From the NCBI GenBank assembly GCA_947363565.1, contig CANAPP010000032.1, forward strand, positions 1 to 34,709: a stretch of 34,709 nucleotides of DNA, given 5' to 3'. Under the pieces are notes generated by a model that saw only the letters and a list, made by a program, of their open reading frames with translations, did not search any database and was not told the origin of the DNA. The DNA is from an uncultured Lachnospiraceae bacterium (lineage in GTDB: Bacteria; Bacillota; Clostridia; Lachnospirales; Lachnospiraceae). Within the stretch, counting starts at the first letter, position 1. Each line of letters begins with the position of its first letter. Shown here one piece after another: positions 31,640 through 34,709 of this stretch. The position numbers were made by a program, and so were the translations under genes.

Positions 31640-34222
31640 TTATTCTGTAAAACGAGTGTTATAAATATTTTTAAACATCAGTTTCTCAATGGTATCTCTT
31701 TCTTCTTCAAATACTTTATTAGCCTCATCTCTCTTTAGCTCCGCTTCACGTATCTTATCTGCAATTTCTTTTTCTCTTTCCGGTCTTAATCTCGGAATAG
31801 GAATCGTTGCAACAAAATCGGGGGTAATATGATCTACTACTGATGCATATATCCCTCTTTCCAACAATATTTTTCCGATATTATTTGTTGATAAATATGC
31901 ATAAACGTAATATGGATCAATTAATGTTTCATCACAAATAACTCTTATAACATGTTCTGAAACCATTGTCCCCGCCATACTATCCGTAACCATAACTACT
32001 CTCCCTGTAGAACCAGAACGAGTTATCAATATCCAGTTTTTTTCTACGAAATGTTTTGCTGCCGGTTTATAATCCTTTGGTGTATATTTCAAATCAAATG
32101 GCCGAACCTGAAGTATTTGCGTTCCCGAATAAAATGGCACGCTTTCCTCTCCTTTCATAACATAATTCCTCTTATGTCTCCCAGGATAGAAAATGCCATG
32201 CTCTACAACCAAATCCCCAAGCCGAACAATCTCATTAACATCCTCTCCTATTGTCTCTTCTAATTCTTTTGCAAGATTATTTTTATTAGGATCCCAGTAC
32301 CAAGCATCAAATCTTTTTGATTCATCTTCCAATATTTGCTTCAAATTAATGACAAAACAACTCGGTTCTTGCTCATTTACCCTTTCATTTACTTCCCCAG
32401 ACAATTTATAATTATTCCATTGCTCATAAATTTGGGGCAAATCATTCCAGATAACTACTCTTCCCTCTTCATCTAATAAGTTCATACCGGATGCATCTTT
32501 TTTATAAAGCGGATTTCCTCTTCTATCATGTCCAACAGCCTCCGACACTGCCATAAAAATAGGGTAATCCGCAGGAATCTCCTTCACTTTCTTTAAAAAC
32601 ACAAGTGAAGTTTTAGTTCCTGTATGTGGCTGAAACGATTCTCTTGGCAAATCTACAATTGCAGTAACTTGCACTTTCTTTAATAGCCATTTTCTAAATT
32701 CAACGCTTTCTTCCTGAGCTCCAGATAAGTTTTGTTTTGGAAGGACTATTACCATCCTTCCTCCATCTTCTGTATCAGTTTCCTCTTTTAAATACAAAAT
32801 ATCTCTTTCAACAAATAATTTATCAGGATCCTGTCCATCAACCAATTCCTTTGTTGGCACACCGTCAACTAACTTATGCCCCAGTTCATATCTTTCTAAT
32901 ACATAATCTCTTGTATCGTCAATTCTAGTTCCAAATGGCGGATTAGTCGTAATTACATTTACAGTTCCCGGCTTAATGCGCTTCTTAAAATTATCATCCA
33001 GATTCTCATATGGCTCTAAAGAATCAAGATTATATATATTGCTTTTGCCATCTCCCACAATTGCCATATATGATTTAGAAATTCTATATAATAGCGGATC
33101 AATATCACATCCATAAATATATTTGTCCGCATAATCTTTTAGTATTGAGTTCAACTTATCTTTCGAAAAATTTCGATTCTTAAACAACTCATCAATTTGT
33201 TTTCTTAATTTTTCAATTGCAATTGACAAAAATCCCCCAGAACCACAAGCAGTGTCCAATATTAATTCGTTGTCTTCATAAGAAGGATTAATGATATCCA
33301 TCGCAAATCTTACTATTTCACGTGGTGTAAAAAATTGACCGCTTTCTCCCTTCAGAGTAGATGGTAGCAAAATTTCATACGCATCTCCTAACGCATCCGT
33401 ATTTGTCTCCTCATGTAAAAGTGAAATACCTTGCAATTCGCTAACTATATAAGAAATCCATTCCTCATTGTACTCTAAACGTTCATCCTTAAACATAGTA
33501 CCAAAATCAGGATCTTTCAAGAGTTTATCATATAATCTTTCTATTCTTCCCTTAATTACTTTTTTTCCTTCCACAGAAGTAAGTTCAATCGGCGTAGCTC
33601 TAAATTCACATAAATCATTAGGGGAAAGCTCATCAATAATTTTGCAAAATAACACTTTTATTACTTCAATCGCAATATTTTCTTCTCGTTTTATCGGCCC
33701 GTTTCCATACAATTTATAATATATGCGGCTAAACAATAATTTTAAAGCTTTAGCAGGCTTTAAATCCTGTTTTCTATATTTTCCAATTGTATCTTGGGTT
33801 TCTCCATATCGTGGTAACGTGGGAATCGATATAAATTTAAGTGGATCTACCGCTAAATCTCTATAATGGTAAAAAGGACCTTCACTGCTTTTTTCAAATC
33901 CCGCAAACCATATACAATAGGGCGCTGTCGTTGCTGTCACATATGAAAACGCCTGTAAATCGTACTTCTTCTTAGGCGTTTCTATTTCAATCACCATATA
34001 AGCGTTTTCCTGTTTGTGTATGTTGTTATTATATACAACAATATCTATCTCCTCTGCATTTCGCTTTGCACCACGTTGTAATACAACTTCAATATCTATA
34101 TGTGATTTAGGGTATCCCAAATCATCTATTAATATATGTTCAAATAATTGTCTATATGTTTCTTCAGGATTACTTTTCACTTCTTTTCCGGTTGCATAAT
34201 CATAAAATTTATTTTCCGCCAT
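31640..34222 (-). CDS. Single-chain nuclease-like / N6-adenine methylase / specificity protein
   Basis: An 860-residue fusion. Residues 1-110 resemble the HSDR_N type I restriction nuclease domain: EETYRQLFEHIL, Asp60 in EEIDIVVYN and Glu79 in VIEIETP. The usual catalytic ExK reads EIE (Glu81), so the lysine appears lost. The central part is an N6-adenine methylase: QFFTP (296-300), SAM motif DTACGSGGF (323-331) and catalytic NPPFG (427-431). From about 660 on, VRLGDLVVEHG and VPFYSGTQIL resemble a type I target-recognition domain. The arrangement recalls type IIG/BcgI-like enzymes. No separate hsdR or hsdS lies nearby in the window. The gene is clearly AT-richer than its neighbours, which suggests transfer. 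Ribosome site GGAGAGGG about 10 bases before the ATG. Confidence 0.85.
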   Translation of the reverse strand: MAENKFYDYATGKEVKSNPEETYRQLFEHILIDDLGYPKSHIDIEVVLQRGAKRNAEEIDIVVYNNNIHKQENAYMVIEIETPKKKYDLQAFSYVTATTAPYCIWFAGFEKSSEGPFYHYRDLAVDPLKFISIPTLPRYGETQDTIGKYRKQDLKPAKALKLLFSRIYYKLYGNGPIKREENIAIEVIKVLFCKIIDELSPNDLCEFRATPIELTSVEGKKVIKGRIERLYDKLLKDPDFGTMFKDERLEYNEEWISYIVSELQGISLLHEETNTDALGDAYEILLPSTLKGESGQFFTPREIVRFAMDIINPSYEDNELILDTACGSGGFLSIAIEKLRKQIDELFKNRNFSKDKLNSILKDYADKYIYGCDIDPLLYRISKSYMAIVGDGKSNIYNLDSLEPYENLDDNFKKRIKPGTVNVITTNPPFGTRIDDTRDYVLERYELGHKLVDGVPTKELVDGQDPDKLFVERDILYLKEETDTEDGGRMVIVLPKQNLSGAQEESVEFRKWLLKKVQVTAIVDLPRESFQPHTGTKTSLVFLKKVKEIPADYPIFMAVSEAVGHDRRGNPLYKKDASGMNLLDEEGRVVIWNDLPQIYEQWNNYKLSGEVNERVNEQEPSCFVINLKQILEDESKRFDAWYWDPNKNNLAKELEETIGEDVNEIVRLGDLVVEHGIFYPGRHKRNYVMKGEESVPFYSGTQILQVRPFDLKYTPKDYKPAAKHFVEKNWILITRSGSTGRVVMVTDSMAGTMVSEHVIRVICDETLIDPYYVYAYLSTNNIGKILLERGIYASVVDHITPDFVATIPIPRLRPEREKEIADKIREAELKRDEANKVFEEERDTIEKLMFKNIYNTRFTE

Positions 34223-34540
34223 AGCTGCTGATCCCTCTCCTCATACGCATAATTCTCATATTGAATTACTAAAATACACATTTTTTCCAAGAACAATTTT
34301 CATATATCCTGTCTTTATCTATTATTGTACATTATCTCGATTTGTCCCGCAACACTTGTCCCTTCAGTGTTTAGCGTTCCGCCGCGAAGCCCGTTACTAT
34401 TCGCATCCTAGAAACCCTTCGCAGTGCAAAACATATGTTTGTTTATTAGATTATCACATCCCTTTCTGTATTGCAAGAACTATATTTAATTATATTTGCA
34501 TAAAAGCCAAGTTAGAGCCATACCCTTATCTGTATAAATA
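34223..34540. other. Intergenic region upstream of the methylase gene
   Basis: About 320 bases without a gene I can support. The part near the methylase gene is A/T-rich and should hold its promoter, but no box pair is convincing. AACACT/AGTGTT (near 34350-34371) makes a small hairpin, and a GC-richer patch (34375-34430) stands out against its surroundings; it may be a remnant of an inserted element. Confidence 0.4.
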
Positions 34541-34541
34541 G

Positions 34542-34573
34542 AAAAAGAGCTTCCCGAATCTTTCGGAAAGCCC
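34542..34573 (-). terminator. Terminator of tuf
   Basis: On minus GGGCTTTCCG (34564-34573) pairs with CGGGAAGCTC (34547-34556), two G-U pairs among ten, around a 7-base loop, followed by a T tract (34542-34546). It lies 40 bases after the tuf stop. Confidence 0.88.
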
Positions 34574-34613
34574 TTTCTTAATCTTACTCTTTATTGATTA
34601 CTTAATATCCTGA

Positions 34614-34709
34614 TTACTCAAGAATCTTAGCAACTGTACCAGAACCTACTGTACGTCCGCCTTCACGGATAGCGAAACGAAGACCCTGCTCCATAGCTAC
34701 CGGATGGAT
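34614..34709 (-). CDS. tuf: Elongation factor Tu, C-terminal end (partial)
   Basis: The last 31 codons and stop of EF-Tu: [21 protein letters not shown] followed by LE and TAA is the highly conserved C-terminus of EF-Tu domain 3. The remainder lies beyond the window edge. EF-Tu delivers aminoacyl-tRNA to the ribosome. Confidence 0.96.
   Translation of the reverse strand: MHPVAMEQGLRFAIREGGRTVGSGTVAKILE

Noticed and set aside
1-34709. CRISPR array, prophage or transposase gene
   Set aside because: No regularly spaced repeats, phage structural genes or transposase-like frames were seen; the only mobile-looking item is the small non-coding element at 28511-28694.

Overview
The window reads as chromosome of a low-to-medium GC Gram-positive anaerobe of class Clostridia, most likely family Lachnospiraceae. 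This is inference from gene content: a murB-rapZ-whiA-HPr cluster, a complete V/A-type ATPase operon, a MacB/BceA-like ABC system under PadR control, a DUF1002 secreted protein, strong AGGAGG ribosome sites and tRNA genes without an encoded CCA. I cannot name a species.

Layout. 1-4125 (minus): tRNA-Glu, a lipid-kinase gene, then the cell-envelope/carbon-control operon murB-rapZ-whiA-HPr. Its HPr has Glu at position 15 and Ser at 46, so it looks like a Crh-type regulator. 4240-5675 (plus): a CNNM/CBS/CorC membrane protein, divergent from murB through back-to-back promoters. 5681-13696 is an accessory membrane-stress type locus. It holds two PadR regulators, a HAAS-domain membrane protein, a BceAB-like permease and ATPase, small membrane proteins, and a MerR HTH fused to a six-helix membrane domain. 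A stand-alone copy of that membrane domain lies nearby. Three minus-strand promoters share a TATATCG...GATG spacer next to the PadR genes. Two further promoters, with 19-bp spacers and a CTTnAAG dyad, stand before the MerR fusion and before its stand-alone paralogue. I consider this the most interesting part of the window.

13706-18938: tRNA-Lys, a DUF255 (YyaL-type) protein on minus, then a plus operon of an ATC-hydrolase family protein, an M20 amidohydrolase and ProC. 19058-27711 (minus): the V/A-type ATPase operon in transcription order H-C-I-K-F-E-A-B-D, with a palindrome-rich spacer between B and D. 27899-28848: a small XRE regulator, a frameshifted membrane gene, a MITE-like element with inverted ends and a Fur-box-like palindrome. 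28849-31613 (plus): trmB, an unannotated 50-residue Cys/Arg-rich ORF, a thioredoxin-like protein and a secreted DUF1002 protein with an acidic repeat tail. 31640-34222 (minus): a visibly AT-richer single-chain nuclease-like/methylase/specificity protein, probably acquired. The window closes with the 3' end of tuf.

No CRISPR array, rRNA, transposase gene or phage gene was seen. Starts were chosen by ribosome-site spacing and by alignment with internal paralogues; all functional names come from motif recognition by eye.
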